Below, piece after piece: positions 22,761 to 35,649 of a stretch of DNA of 64,000 nt. Origin of the DNA: Carettochelys insculpta. Lineage: Eukaryota > Chordata > Testudines > Carettochelyidae. Every line of letters begins with the position of its first letter. The first letter of the stretch is position 1. The stretch covers positions 13,317,001 through 13,381,000 of the forward strand of contig NC_134160.1 of NCBI RefSeq assembly GCF_033958435.1, in the 5' to 3' direction. The notes under the pieces are model-generated. The model was not told the DNA's origin and searched no databases. It saw only the letters and a program-made list of their open reading frames with translations. A program made the position numbers and the translations under genes.

Positions 22761-24474
22761 TGTCCTAATTAGCAGAATACTCCTAGCAATGAGATGATCC
22801 TTTCCCCATTGACTGGGTGATTTAGAGCAATGGCCCATTGTGTAGTGTGTGGGTTTGTGTCTCCAGGGCTGTCTGTGTGGGTAGATTTGGAAAGAGCTGC
22901 CTTTCTGCAGCGCTACTCATGGTGCTGAGAATGGCACAGGGCCAGATGCAGCTATAAATGGGAGCTAGGTACCGACATGCATTTCAGGATCTGGGCCACA
23001 AGCTTGGCGCACACTGTCCAAATGTGCCTCATTCCTGAGCCTGCAGCAACCTCCTGCAATCCCAGTCATTCCCCTTGCCCTTGAGTGAGGACACTGCCTT
23101 TAATCCCTGCAGCAAGCCCTATTCTGCCTAACCCTACCAGTGCACCTCACTCATAGCCTGCAAATGCCTGCCGGGCCATCTGGCCTGCTCTCCCAGCTCT
23201 GGCTACAGTATAACCCGCTGCTCATTCTGAGCCAGGCCAAAGATGAGTGAGAATATAAGCCCTTAAAAAACAATGACAACGTAGCTGAAGAAAGCAGCAG
23301 AAAAGCACACTGCAGCCTGGAATCTCCATGGCACTGAAGGGGTTAAAGAAGTAGCCAGTGTCCCCCAGTGCTCATAGCTCAGGGGTTCACACTCTATCAT
23401 GTGCCAGACAAGGACCCTGGATATTGGCGCTCCCACTTCCAGGGCTGGAGTGATCCTTAGAGGGCTGTGCCCTGGCGCCTGGCATGTTGTCTCTCCCCTA
23501 GCTCCACCCACTCCCTGGAAGCCCTGCCCATGCACAGCTTCTTCCCCTTGAGGCCCTAGAAAGGAGACAGCAGCGGACGGGGCCAGCCTCAGGGCAGTGC
23601 ACTGGTAGCTTGTAAGGGTGGTGGGTTATGAGTGGGACCCTGTGTCATTGTAAACCTGGGACTGCCTGCTCCAGAGATTTGGTCTCTGGTCTGGAGTTCC
23701 AGGGTTAGCCCTCGTCCCTCAGGCGCTCTGGTTCACCAGGGGTTCTTTCCTCTCCTCATTGGTATTCTAAGGTGGGGACCTGGCTCATTGCTTGTAACAG
23801 AACCTGCCTGGGAAATTTGCATCTCAAATGTTAGAAGGAAGAAAAGGTGAAAAGCAGCTTCCTGGGACAGCTCCGCTAATGAGCTCCCGCTCGCCTCTTT
23901 TAATCTGAACCCGTCTTCCTGCCGTGGGCTTGAGTTCCATAACATTACAGGCACGCAGCCTCTGTATGTATACCAGAGCTAGCCTTAGGGAGAGAGGTGC
24001 ATTCAGCATGCTGGGCTCATCCAGACCCCTCCTCTCCCTGCAGCCCCTCCCGTCCTCCCCATAGCTGCAGAGACTCTGGCAAGATTCAAAGTAGAAAGCC
24101 AGGCTGGGCTAATTGTTATTGAGAGGAAGGGAGTCACAATAGATGGATTGCAGGTTAACAAGCCCCTACCCTACCCCAATATGTTCATTTTACTGTCTTC
24201 AAGGCGCATTTTCTCATTTTACAAGCAGCCCTTCCAAAGGCCATTTCCCACATCACCTGCAGGACAGTCTTAGACATGATGCCCTGGGCCCAGGAAAGTT
24301 TTGGCATTGACTTCTACAGGTCTGAGAGTTCACCTCTGGGGCCACCACAGAGATTGGTGGATTCACAAGCCAGAGCTGGAAACTTCACTGAGAGCTGTGT
24401 GGTGCAAACCCAGAGACACTGAGAAGAGAGAGTGAAGTCTCTGCTTTACAGTGTTATTTGAGAGCTATGTGGCT
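22761..24474. other. Stretch without a recognised gene
   Basis: No repeat or coding signal that I can name. Short conserved-looking patches near 23865-23900 cannot be judged without alignment. Confidence 0.5.
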
Positions 24475-24550
24475 TTTTAACTCATGTGGTAAAGCACAGG
24501 GCTTTAGCCCCTAAGGTTGCATGTTTAATCCCTCCTGTCGATGAGCTGTG
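24475..24550 (+). repeat. tRNA-derived SINE fragment
   Basis: AACTCATGTGGTAAAGCACA followed by AAGGTTGCATGTTTAATCCC resembles the A and B boxes of a tRNA-derived SINE in worn form. No tRNA fold is possible over the whole, so it is not a tRNA gene. Confidence 0.4.
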
Positions 24551-25795
24551 TCCATTGGTATTGTACCATGAAACGGTGGTTCACTCACACAAGGCACAGC
24601 TAATGACGCTGCTTTGTTTAGCTGCAAGGCTACCAGGGAACAGTCAGCGTCACACCCCACTTCCCCCCGGGCCACACATGGGGTGCACCTGGCCCCATCC
24701 AGGACCAGAACAGTGGTACTAACCTGAACCTCAAAGAGGTGGTGGATGCACTTTGAATGTTATTTCTCAAGGCAACCAGGTGTCTGGGGGATGAGGCAGG
24801 GCAAGAAACATCTTGGCCCCCTAGTACCAAAGCCAGAGGAAACTGTGGCATCAGTTACAGCGATGATCTCCCTGCCTCAGCAGGTCTTCACCGGGAAGGG
24901 GTCAGCAACAAGTAGTGCCTGAGAGCTGGAATCCCTGCACAGGCTACCTGTGTGCTGAGGGCTGTGGCTTTTCCCCATGAGCAAGCAGCTCACCCAGCCA
25001 GTGGGTTACATTGTCCTTCTCTTTGGCTGGGTTGTGGGTTCAAACAGTCCCGCCTCACGTTGGCAGCAATGGCTCCCATGGGGCAGAGTCAGTGAAAGGC
25101 ATGCAGTGAGCCCAGCTGCTCAGAGAGGAGGTCTTTGTCATTCTTCTTCCTGGTGACATTGCTGCTGCGGCTTGTTAAGCTGCAACTGTCACCAGCGGCT
25201 AATGATGAAGAAGCACTTTCCTCCACTTTTATGAAAGCAATAATTCCGTTCGCCTCCCAGTAATGAGGAGATAAAAGGCTGCTGCTTATCGGGGATGTTC
25301 CTGTGACACAAATACAAACAGCCACCCTTTTATGCACCATTAAAATAATAAATGATTGACTTGGGTTTTGTTGGGGTTTGCACAAATCGAGCTGCCATTG
25401 GGAGTCCATTAATGTCCAGGAGTGATTTACCTCCCTGGGCCGATGCAGAGGTTTCGCTGCCCCCCCCACCCCAGAGATGATTGTCTGGCAAAGTCACCAT
25501 GGGGATGGAAAACAAGTGTGTGGCTTGTAGCTAGGCCATAGGGATAGTGGGAGAATTCATTAAGATGGGGGCCGGGGGAAGCCATAGTTTGGGCTGGGAT
25601 TCATGGGTATTGTTTCCACCCAAACAGATAATGGTCTTGGACAAAAGTTGCAAAGCCAAGGGCCTTGCATTTGCCATCTCTGTTCACCAGGGACCTGATT
25701 TTTAAAAGGTGGTGACTTATCAAAGTCATCGGCCTCTGAAAAGGCTGGACAGACTTAGTGCTGGGCAGAGTTAGATCATAGTCCATTCCCTTTGG
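24551..25795. other. Stretch without a gene; a candidate conserved non-coding block
   Basis: About 25130-25375 contains closely spaced TAATGA, TTATGAAAGCAATAATTCC and ATTAAAATAATAAATGATTG segments in otherwise non-repetitive sequence. It could be a regulatory element, but this is composition only. The remainder shows nothing. Confidence 0.28.
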
Positions 25796-25982
25796 GGTAG
25801 GGTGGGAAACTGAGGCACAAAGCACTCAAGGATCCTTATTAGCAGACCAAATCAGTGGCAGAGCCAGCCCTTCGAGGAGTCCTGGCTCACCATTCCTTAC
25901 TCTCACTGCCAGAGCTGGGAATACAGCCCAGAGACCAAGTCCCAGACCCTTGCTCTAGTTACTAGACAATGCTGCTCTCCCA
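25796..25982 (+). repeat. MIR-like CORE-SINE
   Basis: GGGAAACTGAGGCACAAAGC, CAGTGGCAGAGCCAG and CTCTAGTTACTAGACAATGC occur in the order seen in MIR-type SINEs. Confidence 0.6.
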
Positions 25983-27375
25983 AGCTGCTCCCAGCTGCCC
26001 CGCTGGAGAAGATGGGCAAGTGACTCAGGAAGGGCTGAGGGGACTTGCCTCTCCTACAGGGGAGGGGAAGCGTCTTTCCCTTTTGTGATGGGTTGAGCTG
26101 CCACTCCCCAGAAGACACAGCTGGCTTTGAGCTGCTTAAAATGAGCCCTTTGCACTTCAGTAACTAATCCCAGTGTGTGGTCCTAGTTCCAACTTGGGGC
26201 CTCTGGGGAATTACACACAAAATTAATTGCTTCCTAGCACTGTTATTTGCAACGAACATGCCCCAAACTAATGATTTTGTAATGCCACTGTCACAGCTTT
26301 GTTAGAGGTGACCTGGATAACAGTGCACCATTCATGGATCTGCTCCGAATCCTGACTGACAGAAAGCGCTGGCTGGGCTGGACGAGATATGGACTGGCTC
26401 TCTGGCATGATCACTGGAACAGAAACAGGTTGGAGCAACACAGGAATTCCTGGGGCCCTTGTGCCTCACACAGGGAGTGTTGGTAAAATGATAGGCTTTT
26501 GTCTCAGGAGGAAAATAACAGAATGGATCCCACAGCCCTCTGCCTCCCCCCTCCCCACACCCATAGCACACACACACACAGACAGTGATTTCAGCTCACA
26601 GCAGTATTCAGCTGGTGCACTGTGATTTCACTCTCACTACCTACCAAACCAGAGTCTTATTTAAAAAATACAAATATCAGTATCTAGCTCTGCATTTGAC
26701 CCAAAGAACAGGGAACAGCAGCACCAATCCAGCCAGCCAAAAGCCCCAATCAACTAACTTAACCAACCCCCTTTTCCCAGTTCACTCTGCTTAGGGAAAG
26801 GGAACCCTGTGAAATCCATGTCTTATGCAGTGATGATGACTGCCCTGTACCTCCATAACAACTTCAAGCATTGGTGAGACTTCACAATTCTTATACTGGG
26901 TGTTAGCATAAATTGTAATTTTACAACAACGTGTTTACAATAGATAACACACCATTGCTTCCTTGCTACCCATAAGGCTTTGTTTGCAAGGTGTTACATG
27001 TGCACCCCTTTGCATTTTCATGCAAATGATCTCAAAAGATGCATTCCTTACATTTTAGTGACAGTTTTGTCACAACCCATTGTGCTGGGGCTGTATAAAC
27101 AGAACAAAAATGCAGCCCCTGATTCACAGAACTTGCTACTTATATGGTCCCTGTCACCTTCATTTCTGAACAAGAAATGAAAGCCACATCTCCAGAGTCC
27201 CTAGCTAGGCCTCCGTGTTGTGGGAAGAGGTGTGATCCCTGACTGATGGAGCTGTGCCCCTGCATAGATATAGTTATAATGCCAAAACTGTGCTTTTCAT
27301 GTCTAATTTACTCGTTTGGTGCGGTGCATGTGTGCTTTTACTACCCTGCTGCAGTGTTACGTTGGGTGGTATAAC
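25983..27375. other. Stretch without a recognised gene
   Basis: A short CA run lies near 26566-26580. An old repeat fragment may be present near 27085-27160 (TGTATAAACAGAACAAAAAT). No gene is seen. Confidence 0.45.
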
Positions 27376-27387
27376 TTACACAGAGTA

Positions 27388-27625
27388 ACAGCAACGAAGG
27401 GTCCTGTGGCACCTTATAGACTAACAGAAATGTTTTGAGCATGAGCTTTCGTGAGCACAGACTCACTTCATCAGATGCTGGTCAGCATCAGAGACCAGCA
27501 TCTGATGAAGTGAGTCTGTGCTCACGAAAGCTCATGCTCAAAACTTTTCTGTTAGTCTATAAGGTGCTACAGGACCCTTCGTTGCTGTTACAGATCCAGA
27601 CTAACACGGCTACCCCTCTGATACT
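27388..27625. mobile_element. PLE tail fold-back insertion with a 12-bp target duplication
   Basis: Arms of about 100 bp (27388-27485 and 27492-27593) are almost exact inverted copies of a PLE tail, each with GTCTGTGCTCACGAAAGCTC. The plus-strand arm continues into CCAGACTAACACGGCTACCC and ends CTCTGATAC. TTACACAGAGTA stands on both sides (27376-27387 and 27626-27637). The arms meet at a centre of a few bases. Confidence 0.85.
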
Positions 27626-27729
27626 TTACACAGAGTAGGCACGCTTTAAGCTCACTAAAAAGCTCCTAGTATATTCATGGCCGCACTCTAACACCCTATT
27701 AAACACCTAGAAAGGGACAGAAAACCTGG

Positions 27730-28470
27730 ATTTCCTTCATGCTGGTAATTCTGGCATTTTGAAATTTGTTTTCAGTCTCAGTCAAAATAAAAATTTGGAA
27801 AAATTTCAATTCAGATCAAAACGTTTCATTTCAAATTATGTTAAGTCATTTTGATGCTGTCAATCATTTTCTTTGACTACAATAAAAATTCATAGAATCA
27901 CAGAATCATAGGGCTGGAAGGGACCTCAGGAGGTCCTCTAGTCCAGCCCCCTGCTTCAAGCAGGATCAACCCCTACTACCCCTACTAAACCGTTGTACTA
28001 GAATATAAACTAGTCAGTCTAATGTATTTCTCTAATAAAGAAGTTGAAACAAAGTGAAACTAAAACCACTGCAATGAAACATTTCTACATCGTTGAAACA
28101 AAGTATTTCAACATGATAGAAATGAAATGACTATGGTGATCATATTAACCATTAGAAAAACTCACCAACTGTTGTGGTAGATTTGCTATCACGGGTAATT
28201 TTAAAATCAATATTGGATATTTTCTAAAAGAGCCACTTTAGTTCAAGCAGGAATTATTTAGAGGGAGAGGTCAGGCTGGATGGTTGACATGGCTCCCTCT
28301 TCCTTGGAATCTCCGACTCAAAGATCAAATGATTAATTTTGACTTTTTTCCAAATACAAAATGCCATTGAGAAGGACACTTTCTCACTTTGCCACAAAAT
28401 GGTGCAATATCAATAAAACTGCACTTTTTTATTCCAACAGAAAAACTATTAGTTTAAAACTTTTCAACCA
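27730..28470. repeat. AT-rich old MITE, interrupted by a CR1 tail
   Basis: GAAATTTGTTTTCAGTCTC near 27760 and AACTATTAGTTTAAAACTTT near 28445 look like worn ends of the AT-rich MITE type also seen at 29115. The middle is broken by the CR1 fragment at 27891-27985. Confidence 0.35.
27891..27985 (-). repeat. CR1 LINE 3' end
   Basis: The plus strand reads CATAGAATCACAGAATCATA, GGGCTGGAAGGGACCTCAGG and CCCTGCTTCAAGCAGGATCA, a CR1 3' terminus in reverse with little decay. Confidence 0.85.
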
Positions 28471-28677
28471 CCTCTCTAATCTATCTTCTGTACTTATATG
28501 GCCTACATTATGATCCAAGCCATTCACAATCTTGCAATGTATTTTTTCTCACCATAAGCACTGAACCATAGGTACTGTGTGCTGTGGCTGGTTATATGCA
28601 AAGCAAATCTAAATCTCTGGGCTCCAGAATCTCACATGCATAGGATTTTTCACAAGGCTGCCCTACCACATTTCTAA

Positions 28678-28957
28678 GGCCAGGTCTACACTAGACATTA
28701 AAGTCAATTGTAGGTACACAATTCTAACTATGCCAACTTATCTACAATCGACTTACCTAGTTATCCTCACAGAGGGAGGGAGACGTGAACAACTCTCTCA
28801 TCAACCTCCCTTACTTTTGACATATTGAGGAGTACAGGTGTCGACTACCAACCCCAGATAGTTCAATTTTCTGTGTCCCCACTAGGTTCACAAAATCGAA
28901 GCCTAGAAGATCAACCCTGACCCTGGGTCAATCTTCTGGGTAGTAAAGACATATCTT
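28678..28957. mobile_element. Old Harbinger-type MITE with GTCTACACTAG end
   Basis: It starts GGCCAGGTCTACACTAGAC. Internal segments AATCGACTTACCTAG and TGGGTCAATCTTCTGGGTAG match a very common turtle MITE as I remember it. The right end is worn (GTAGTAAAGACATATC). Confidence 0.55.
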
Positions 28958-29114
28958 GGCTCACCCAAATAACCTTCTGTTAGAACCAGGACTTGCAAAG
29001 GCAGCATGACAACAAAGTGGGAGCAAAGGGAGGTTCCTCAAAAGCAGAACCCATGGCAGGGCTGATTCCAAAATCTGTGATACCGGGTTGAAGTTTGGGT
29101 CAGTTTTAGTTTAT

Positions 29115-29440
29115 TCAAGGTAGTTAGTAAAGCTGAGCGAGAAATGCGTTCCCCCACAGGGGAAAAAATGTTCTATTGCTTTGACATTTCTGCCGTTTTG
29201 TAAAAAGGATTTTCACTATAAAAAAAACCCTTCAATAATTTACTTTTTTTCCCAAATTTGGATTATTTTAACCCCAGACTGAACATTTTTACAAGAACCT
29301 GAAAAAATATACCCCACATTAGCTTTTTTTCCCCAAATTTTGCCAAAATTTTGACCATAGGGACAACTTTCCACAAAAATTCCTTTTAGTTGTAAAGTTC
29401 AAAGTTTTAGTGAGAAAATGCTGACCAGCTCTACCAATTA
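29115..29440. mobile_element. AT-rich MITE with inverted ends
   Basis: AAAGCTGAGCGAGAAATGCG at the left and GAAAATGCTGACCAGCTCTA at the right are worn inverted repeats around AT-rich DNA full of AAAATTT and TTTCCC patches. The superfamily is uncertain. Confidence 0.45.
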
Positions 29441-30511
29441 GCTTATACTTATGAAACAAAGCTCTGTGTCATCCCATCTGTGTCATTTGAAGGATGATGG
29501 CAGGGAAGGACAATGTAGAGTTCATGCTCTCTTTTTAAGTCTCATTTTACTGGTTGGAGGACATGCCCTTCTCCACTTCTGTACACTGCTCTGAACAAGT
29601 GCCATTTAACACACACTTAGCAACAGCTATGACAGGTATTCATGATGGTATGTGCTACAGGACCATGGAGAATGGAGCTGCCACAGCTACAGTGCACATG
29701 CTACAGAGTGCTGATGCCCAGTCTTTCTAATGCAGGAAATGCTCAATAGTGATTTATTTAAACATCCGTAATGGTACTGTGAGCTTTAAATTGATAATGG
29801 CTCCTCCAAATGTTCAGTCAAAAGGCTTGATGGGAAGAGTTTGTATTTCAAAATAAATATTTCCACACAGTATACAAAATATCTAATCATGTATTTATCC
29901 TTAAGTACTTCTAAAAGTCAACATAATTATTCTAGTCCCATTAAATTTAATTTGTGGTAAATTATGCATTTAGCTTTAAGTTGAGGTTGCGATGCGGGTT
30001 AGATAAAGCTTTTGCTGTTTATCAAACAGCATTTCAGTCAGATATAAAATATACAAATGGGTTGGGGAAAAAACCCAGCGCAGACAATCTGGGGGCATTC
30101 CAGATAGTGAGTCTTTCAAAATCCACCCTAATGTAGTAATCTAATTTACGTACTCCCCAATTTCCAGTCATAATACTAATTGCATGGGTTTAACTGTCAA
30201 AAGAATTTGCCTACAGCCTGAAAATTTGGTTTTCCTGAACACAAAATTAGCAAACAAACAAACAAACAAACAAAACCAACCCACCAAATTACTTAACTAT
30301 ATGTTATCAACATCTCTGGACCCAGCGGCCAAGGATTCACAGTGCAAGTGGGAACACTGACTTTATCTGTGGACTATTTATGCTGTATGTCTAGTTGGAA
30401 TAGAGACTATCTATAGTTATCATGCCTCTTTTTACTGATTCAGTTCCAAAGTCCATTGAAATCGATGGAAAGACTTCTATTGATGTCAGTCACTTTTTGG
30501 TTGTACTGTCT
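29441..30511. other. Stretch without a gene; (CAAA)n at 30251-30275
   Basis: A CAAA tetranucleotide run is the only named feature. The rest shows nothing. Confidence 0.5.
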
Positions 30512-30790
30512 AGCTACATCTAAACCAGAGAGTTTTGCCGACAAAAGCCCTGTTTTGTCAACAAATCTTATGGAGCATCCACACTAAAACTATGTTCTGT
30601 TGACAGAACTCGGCGCTTTTGTCAACAGCATTCTGCCTCACCCTCATTCTCGACAGAATCTGTTGACAAAAAAGCTGTGTGGACTCATCAGGAAGCCCTG
30701 TCTGCCATGTTTCCCGATGGCTGGTCTGTCGAAAGAGCGGCCAGACAGCCCCTATTGTGCTTCTCACTGCACCCGGGAAGAGAGAGTCCC
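30512..30790. mobile_element. Harbinger-type MITE fragment
   Basis: It starts AGCTACATCTAAACCAGAG, a worn form of the GGCTACGTCTACAC end. GACAAAAGCCC and TTGTCAACA patches repeat inside in both directions. The right end was not found. Confidence 0.4.
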
Positions 30791-30999
30791 TTGATATCAA
30801 TAGTAGGGAATGGGGTTATTAGAGGATTGGATCTGTACTGCAGTGAGAGGCATAAATAACGTGGTTGGGTTCACTTTCCCTAGCAGAAGGAATTTGTGAC
30901 TCAGGCTCTTAGAAAAGTCATGTGTTAGCTTGCAAGCAGGAAGGCTGGCCATGCTGCTAAGGCATTTATGCAATACAGCTACACTGGGTACTTGACTCT

Positions 31000-31074
31000 G
31001 CTACAGAATCACTATGTGGTCTTAAGCAGGTTATTTAATTTCTCTATGCCTGACTTCATCATCTGTGACACATA
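31000..31074 (-). repeat. MIR-like SINE fragment cut by a Harbinger MITE
   Basis: CAGGTTATTTAATTTCTCTA followed by CTTCATCATCTGTGACA resembles a MIR-type SINE in reverse. The Harbinger MITE begins at 31075 inside it. Confidence 0.45.
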
Positions 31075-31784
31075 GGCTACGTCTACACGTGCACCCAACT
31101 TCGAAATAGCTTATTTCGATGTTGCGACATTGAAAAAGGCTATTTCGATGAATAACGTCTACACGTCCTCCAGGGCTGGCAACGTCGATGTTCAACTTCG
31201 ACGTTGCTCAGCCCAACATCGAAATAGGCACAGCGAGGGAACGTCTACACTCCAAATTAGCACACATCGAAATAAGGGAGCCAGGCACAGCTGCAGACAG
31301 GGTCACGGGGCGGACTCAACAGCAAGTCGCTCCCTTAAAGGGCCCCTCCCAGACACACTTTCATTAAACAGTGCAAGATACACAGAGCCAACAACTAGTT
31401 GCAGACCCTGTATATGCAGCACGGACCCCCAGCTGCAGCAGCAGCAGCCAGAAGCCCTGGGCTAAGGGCTGCTGCCCACGGTGACCACAGAGCCCCGCAA
31501 GGGCTGGAGAGAGAGTATCTCTCAACCCCCCAGCTGATGGCCGCCATGGAGGACCCCGCTATTTCGATGTTGCGGGACGCGGATCGTCTACACGTCCCTA
31601 CTTCGATGTTGAACGTCGAAGTAGGGCGCTATTCCCATCCCCTGATGGGGTTAGCGACTTCGACGTCTCGCCGCCTAACGTCGATTTCAACTTCGAAATA
31701 GCGCCCAACAAGTGTAGACGTGACGGGCGCTATTTCGAAGTTACTGCCGCTACTTCGAAGTAGCGTGCACGTGTAGACGCAGCC
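31075..31784 (+). mobile_element. Harbinger MITE family B, copy 1 (710 bp)
   Basis: The ends are GGCTACGTCTACACGTGCAC and its inverted partner GTGCACGTGTAGACGCAGCC. ATA is duplicated on both sides (31072-31074 and 31785-31787). The left 360 bp match the transposase end of the long element at 54563, including the TTAAAG promoter-like patch and the CAG run after the transposase start. The right 290 bp match its Myb end. Everything between is deleted. It is about 98.7 per cent identical to the copy at 43416 (nine differences counted by eye). Confidence 0.9.
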
Positions 31785-32019
31785 ATAGATTGTGACACGT
31801 TCCATCCCCAAGGCCAGGCTAGAGTGACCATGGGACTTCGTATGCAAAACACAGAACTTCTTTCTGCAAAGTGGCAAAGGCCCCACAGCTCGGTCCCTGT
31901 CTGACAAATGCAAATGCTGGCCTACTAATGGTGAGCTGGAGGTTACAGATGGGACTTGAAAGATCAGGTTGCATTCCTGGCTCTGTCACAGCCTCCTGCA
32001 TGACATTTGGTGCTAGCTA
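31785..32019. other. Short unique stretch
   Basis: Flank between the MITE and a MIR-like fragment. Nothing recognised. Confidence 0.5.
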
Positions 32020-32160
32020 CAAAATTGGTCTGGCCTCAGTTCCCCATCTGTACAATTGGAGGTAATAGTCTGTTCTGTGTTGTTCCCATATCTTGTCTGG
32101 GGCCAGGACTGTGTCTGCCCATATGCAGTGACTAGCACAGCGTGGTCATTCATTTGAGGC
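32020..32160 (-). repeat. MIR-like SINE fragment
   Basis: GGCCTCAGTTCCCCATCTGT and then GTGACTAGCACAGCGTGGTC, in reverse MIR order. Confidence 0.5.
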
Positions 32161-33121
32161 TTTTAGATTCCTTTAGATTGAGGAGCCTAAAGACAATGGA
32201 AAATGAATGATATTTGTTTTCCTGCATCACCTTAGATGCTTCAGAAAAGGGCCTCCTTTACTGCAATGAAATGGTTTCCACCTGATTAGATGCCAGGTGG
32301 GAGCTCCAGGGCTTGATCCCATGGGATCACTGAGGCAGACCCTCAGTTGGTGGGACTGAGCTCCCTGGAGTGTGTGGAGCTATGACCATTTACAGCAGCT
32401 GAAGAGCTATCCCAACATTTCATCTTGTGGCTGCTTAACCACAGTGAGAAATGTTTGTTGCCAAGCCCCAGAACTTTTAAGTACAAATTTTACTGAACAT
32501 TCCTTCTGGCTCTGCTGGACATTTAATGATGTTTTTGGTTTCTAATTTAGGTAGTGAAAAGAAATCCTTTCCTCTCAGCGCCTTCCTCCAGTCCAGATTG
32601 ACGGGCACCGTACCTTGTTATTCAGACTTCCACACCTCCTACTTTACATAGCTTACAAGGAAAGGTAAGCAGTCCTTCAGGGACGGCTTTGAATTCTGCT
32701 GGTGTGATTCCCATTTGCCTCAGTGCATTCTCACCATATAAGCCTGGTAGCAGAGCAATAATCTGTTAGTAAAACAGTGCACAAACTTGGATATCGTGGT
32801 CAAACTATGTTGGAACAGGCTATTGATTAAGCTTTCATCACACTTAAATGAATATTGTCAAAAAACAAAGAATGTTGAGTCATTCATCTGGCTTATATTT
32901 GGTCAGATACATACCCTGGTTTGAAGTGGAATCAGTCAACTAGGCATATTTGGGAGTTTGTTTTAATTTGAGTCTCTCAAAGCTTCTGATGGACTCTAAC
33001 ACTTGTAATCCAGAAAAATCCTTAAATCTAAATCAAAACAGTACAGGTGCTTGCCTGAAGGTGAGAGGGGTTGTGATGATTGTGGCAAAAAAGGGGGCTT
33101 GAGAAAGGACTGTAATCCAAA
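32161..33121. other. Stretch without a recognised gene
   Basis: Nothing recognised. Confidence 0.5.
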
Positions 33122-33129
33122 GTCTAGCA

Positions 33130-33458
33130 CAGGGGTCAGCAACCTTTCTGGGGCAGAGTGTCGAACTTTGACCTTTTGTCCTCTCCGTAGGTTCCAGGTG
33201 CTGGTGATACTTTTAGTTACTACTAGTCCTACTTACAACAGCTTCATTAATAAATAAGTTAAGATTCAGAGTTTTAACATTTAGGTGGCAGTTGGCACAG
33301 CATTAGCTGGTCTTTTGTTACTCCATAGGTGGCCTGGCTTTGAGCAAGCTCCTGGCTACATGGGGGAGGAGAGGTGAGGCTGAGCTCCTCCCTCACACGC
33401 CGATAAAAATTGGCTTGCATGCTGCTCTTGGCACCCGTGCTGGAGGTTGCTACCCCTG
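33130..33458. mobile_element. hAT MITE with an 8-bp target duplication
   Basis: The ends are CAGGGGTCAGCAACC and GGTTGCTACCCCTG, typical hAT ends (CAGGGGT). The flanks are GTCTAGCA (33122-33129) and CTCTAGCA (33459-33466), an 8-bp duplication with one change. The 329-bp body has no coding region. Confidence 0.82.
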
Positions 33459-33466
33459 CTCTAGCA

Positions 33467-35274
33467 TGAAACTGAGACCAGCTGACAGGACATATTCTCA
33501 GAAGGTGCAATTACCCCATTGACTTCAGTGGAGATGTGCTGATTTACACAACTGCAGTGTGTCCATCCTTGGAAGATTCTCAGGGATAGGTGAGCTGAGC
33601 ATTTTGCATCTTTCCTAGTGCAAGAATTGGTGTTTGGGGGTAATTAGGCCAATAAAGGTGGCCATATGTAGTCAAGTCCTGCCATTGAGAATTATTGCTA
33701 TTGGGCCATATCTGGAAGCTCTGATGCGAATAGTTACTCAGATCTTAGGAAAATTTACATTGTAGCCCATAGGCCAATGCCTTCCTTTCTATATCAATCT
33801 ATCCTTCTTTATGACGCACTCTTGTTTATACAGAATGGATACAGATATGTTGATAATACTATGGGATTTACAGCAAGGGTGCAGCCCTGAAAAGCGAGGC
33901 CAGTCAACCAATTATGTTAGGTAATAACTTCTGCTTAGATGAGGAAATCCTCTTGTTGAGCTTAAGTCACGGATTAAGGAAAGGCACCTTCTGTGCAGCC
34001 AATGGAGTTGTTCTTGATGATGCTGTCATTGGTCTTGGCCAAAAATAGAACAGAATGGGTGCTGCAGATGTGCTGTCAGCAATTCTGGTCCTTAGCAGAA
34101 CTGACAGAAGTGAAAATAGAACTCAAGGAATTCTGAAATTGCAGCTGCATATTCAAACAAAAGTTTGCTTAGGTGAAAATTATGAAGGAAATAGAGCGGT
34201 CTCTGAGTCGGAGACACCAGCAGCAAATCAGAATGTGCTACCTTCATTTCTGATCACTTTGCCCAGGCCTGTAAGGGGCTGGTTAAGAAATAATGTACTA
34301 CATCCTCCCTGGCATAAATCTGCTGGCTTCAGTACAGCTACAATGGGAACAAGACTGGCCTGCATAAAACCTGATTCTGGTCCCACATACAGCTGTCTAA
34401 ATCCACAGTAACTCCTGTGAGATACATGAGTGGGAACCCAATATAACCAAGAGCCTTGGTAGGGCTAAAGAGAGGCTTCATTGCTCAGACAAGCACTTAG
34501 CACCAGAGCACCATCAGCTACCAAGCTCCTCTGCCCCAGTTCTCACTCATTGCTTTGGACAGCATGGCCAGGAGACCACCCAAGACTGGCCTTCCTTTCC
34601 TGGAATGGGGTGCTCTCAGCAGAGACATTTCTCTGCCAGCGGCCTAAGCCACCTGCACAGCAAGAACCCTGCTGTTTGACAGGATGACCGTGTGCTTTGT
34701 TGAATACTTCCTTATACTTCTTTTAAACCGGCTGCTGATTAATTTCATTGGGTGACCCCAGCTGTGACATGTGCATGCCCCATCCCCTATCCAGACCCTC
34801 CTCACTCAACACTAAATGATGTGCTCTGAGCCTCAACCATTCACTCGTCTCTCCAGCACCCCCATTCTCTATCCTGAGTCCCCACGCCCAACCCCCTGTC
34901 CTTTTTGGACACTCATTTGTCCGTGCCAAACCCTGGAGAGAAAATAGCTGCCTCACCCCTAGGCTCCCAGGAAGCGTAATTGCAAAAACCAGGATCAGCC
35001 CTGATCTGCTTTAAATCACGAGACTATTTAGGAAGTGTTAGCGTATCCCTCTGCCCCCCAGCCCCACCACATAAATTTGAATCAGGTGTTTACTCACCTT
35101 AGCTCCAAACAGAGCTCTTAACTGCAACACAGCCGGAGGTTAACTCTACACTAGCTTGGAAGAGTGACTGGCTCAGAGTTGATTTTCCAGGGTTCAATGT
35201 TGTGCATCTTGTAGTGATGTGTGAAATCAATGTCTCAGGGGTTGCGGTTGAGCCCTGTACGCCTTGCAAGATGT
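33467..35274. other. Stretch without a recognised gene
   Basis: A worn palindromic patch (CATTGACTTCAGTGGAGATG) lies near 33520. C-rich wording near 34770-34900 recalls the C-rich tandem repeat at 42680. Nothing else. Confidence 0.45.
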
Positions 35275-35649
35275 GCGCTACATCTACACTTGCGCAAAAC
35301 TTCAAAATGGCCCTGCTGATGGCCAAATCGGAGAATACTAATGAGGTGCTGAAATGACTATTCAGTGCCTTGTTAGCATGCCAATGGCTGTGGCACTTCA
35401 ACAGTGCTGCATTTTGCTCGCACACTGCTCATCTACATGGGGGTCTTATGATAGGACTAAGGGGATATCAACATGCCCAGGGTGCTTTCGAAAAGGACCC
35501 CTGGGTAGACGACCTGCACATGAGTGAAACACAGCACTTTCGAAGTGCCACAGCCATCGGCATGCTAATGAGGCACTGAATATTCATTTCAGTGCCTCAT
35601 TAGTATTCTCCGATTTGTCCATTAGCTTTGCCCAAGTGTAGACACGGCC
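35275..35649. mobile_element. Old fold-back MITE related to family A
   Basis: It starts near CGCTACATCTACACTTG and ends CAAGTGTAGACACGGCC. The two halves are worn inverted copies with the AATGAGGCACTGAAT segment and its partner. The layout equals family A, but with many changes and a shorter length. Confidence 0.65.

Noticed and set aside
31399..31701. 100-codon frame shared exactly by two MITEs (31399 and 43740)
   Set aside because: It is identical because the MITEs are near-identical copies. It joins parts of two different genes and non-coding ends, so it is not a gene.
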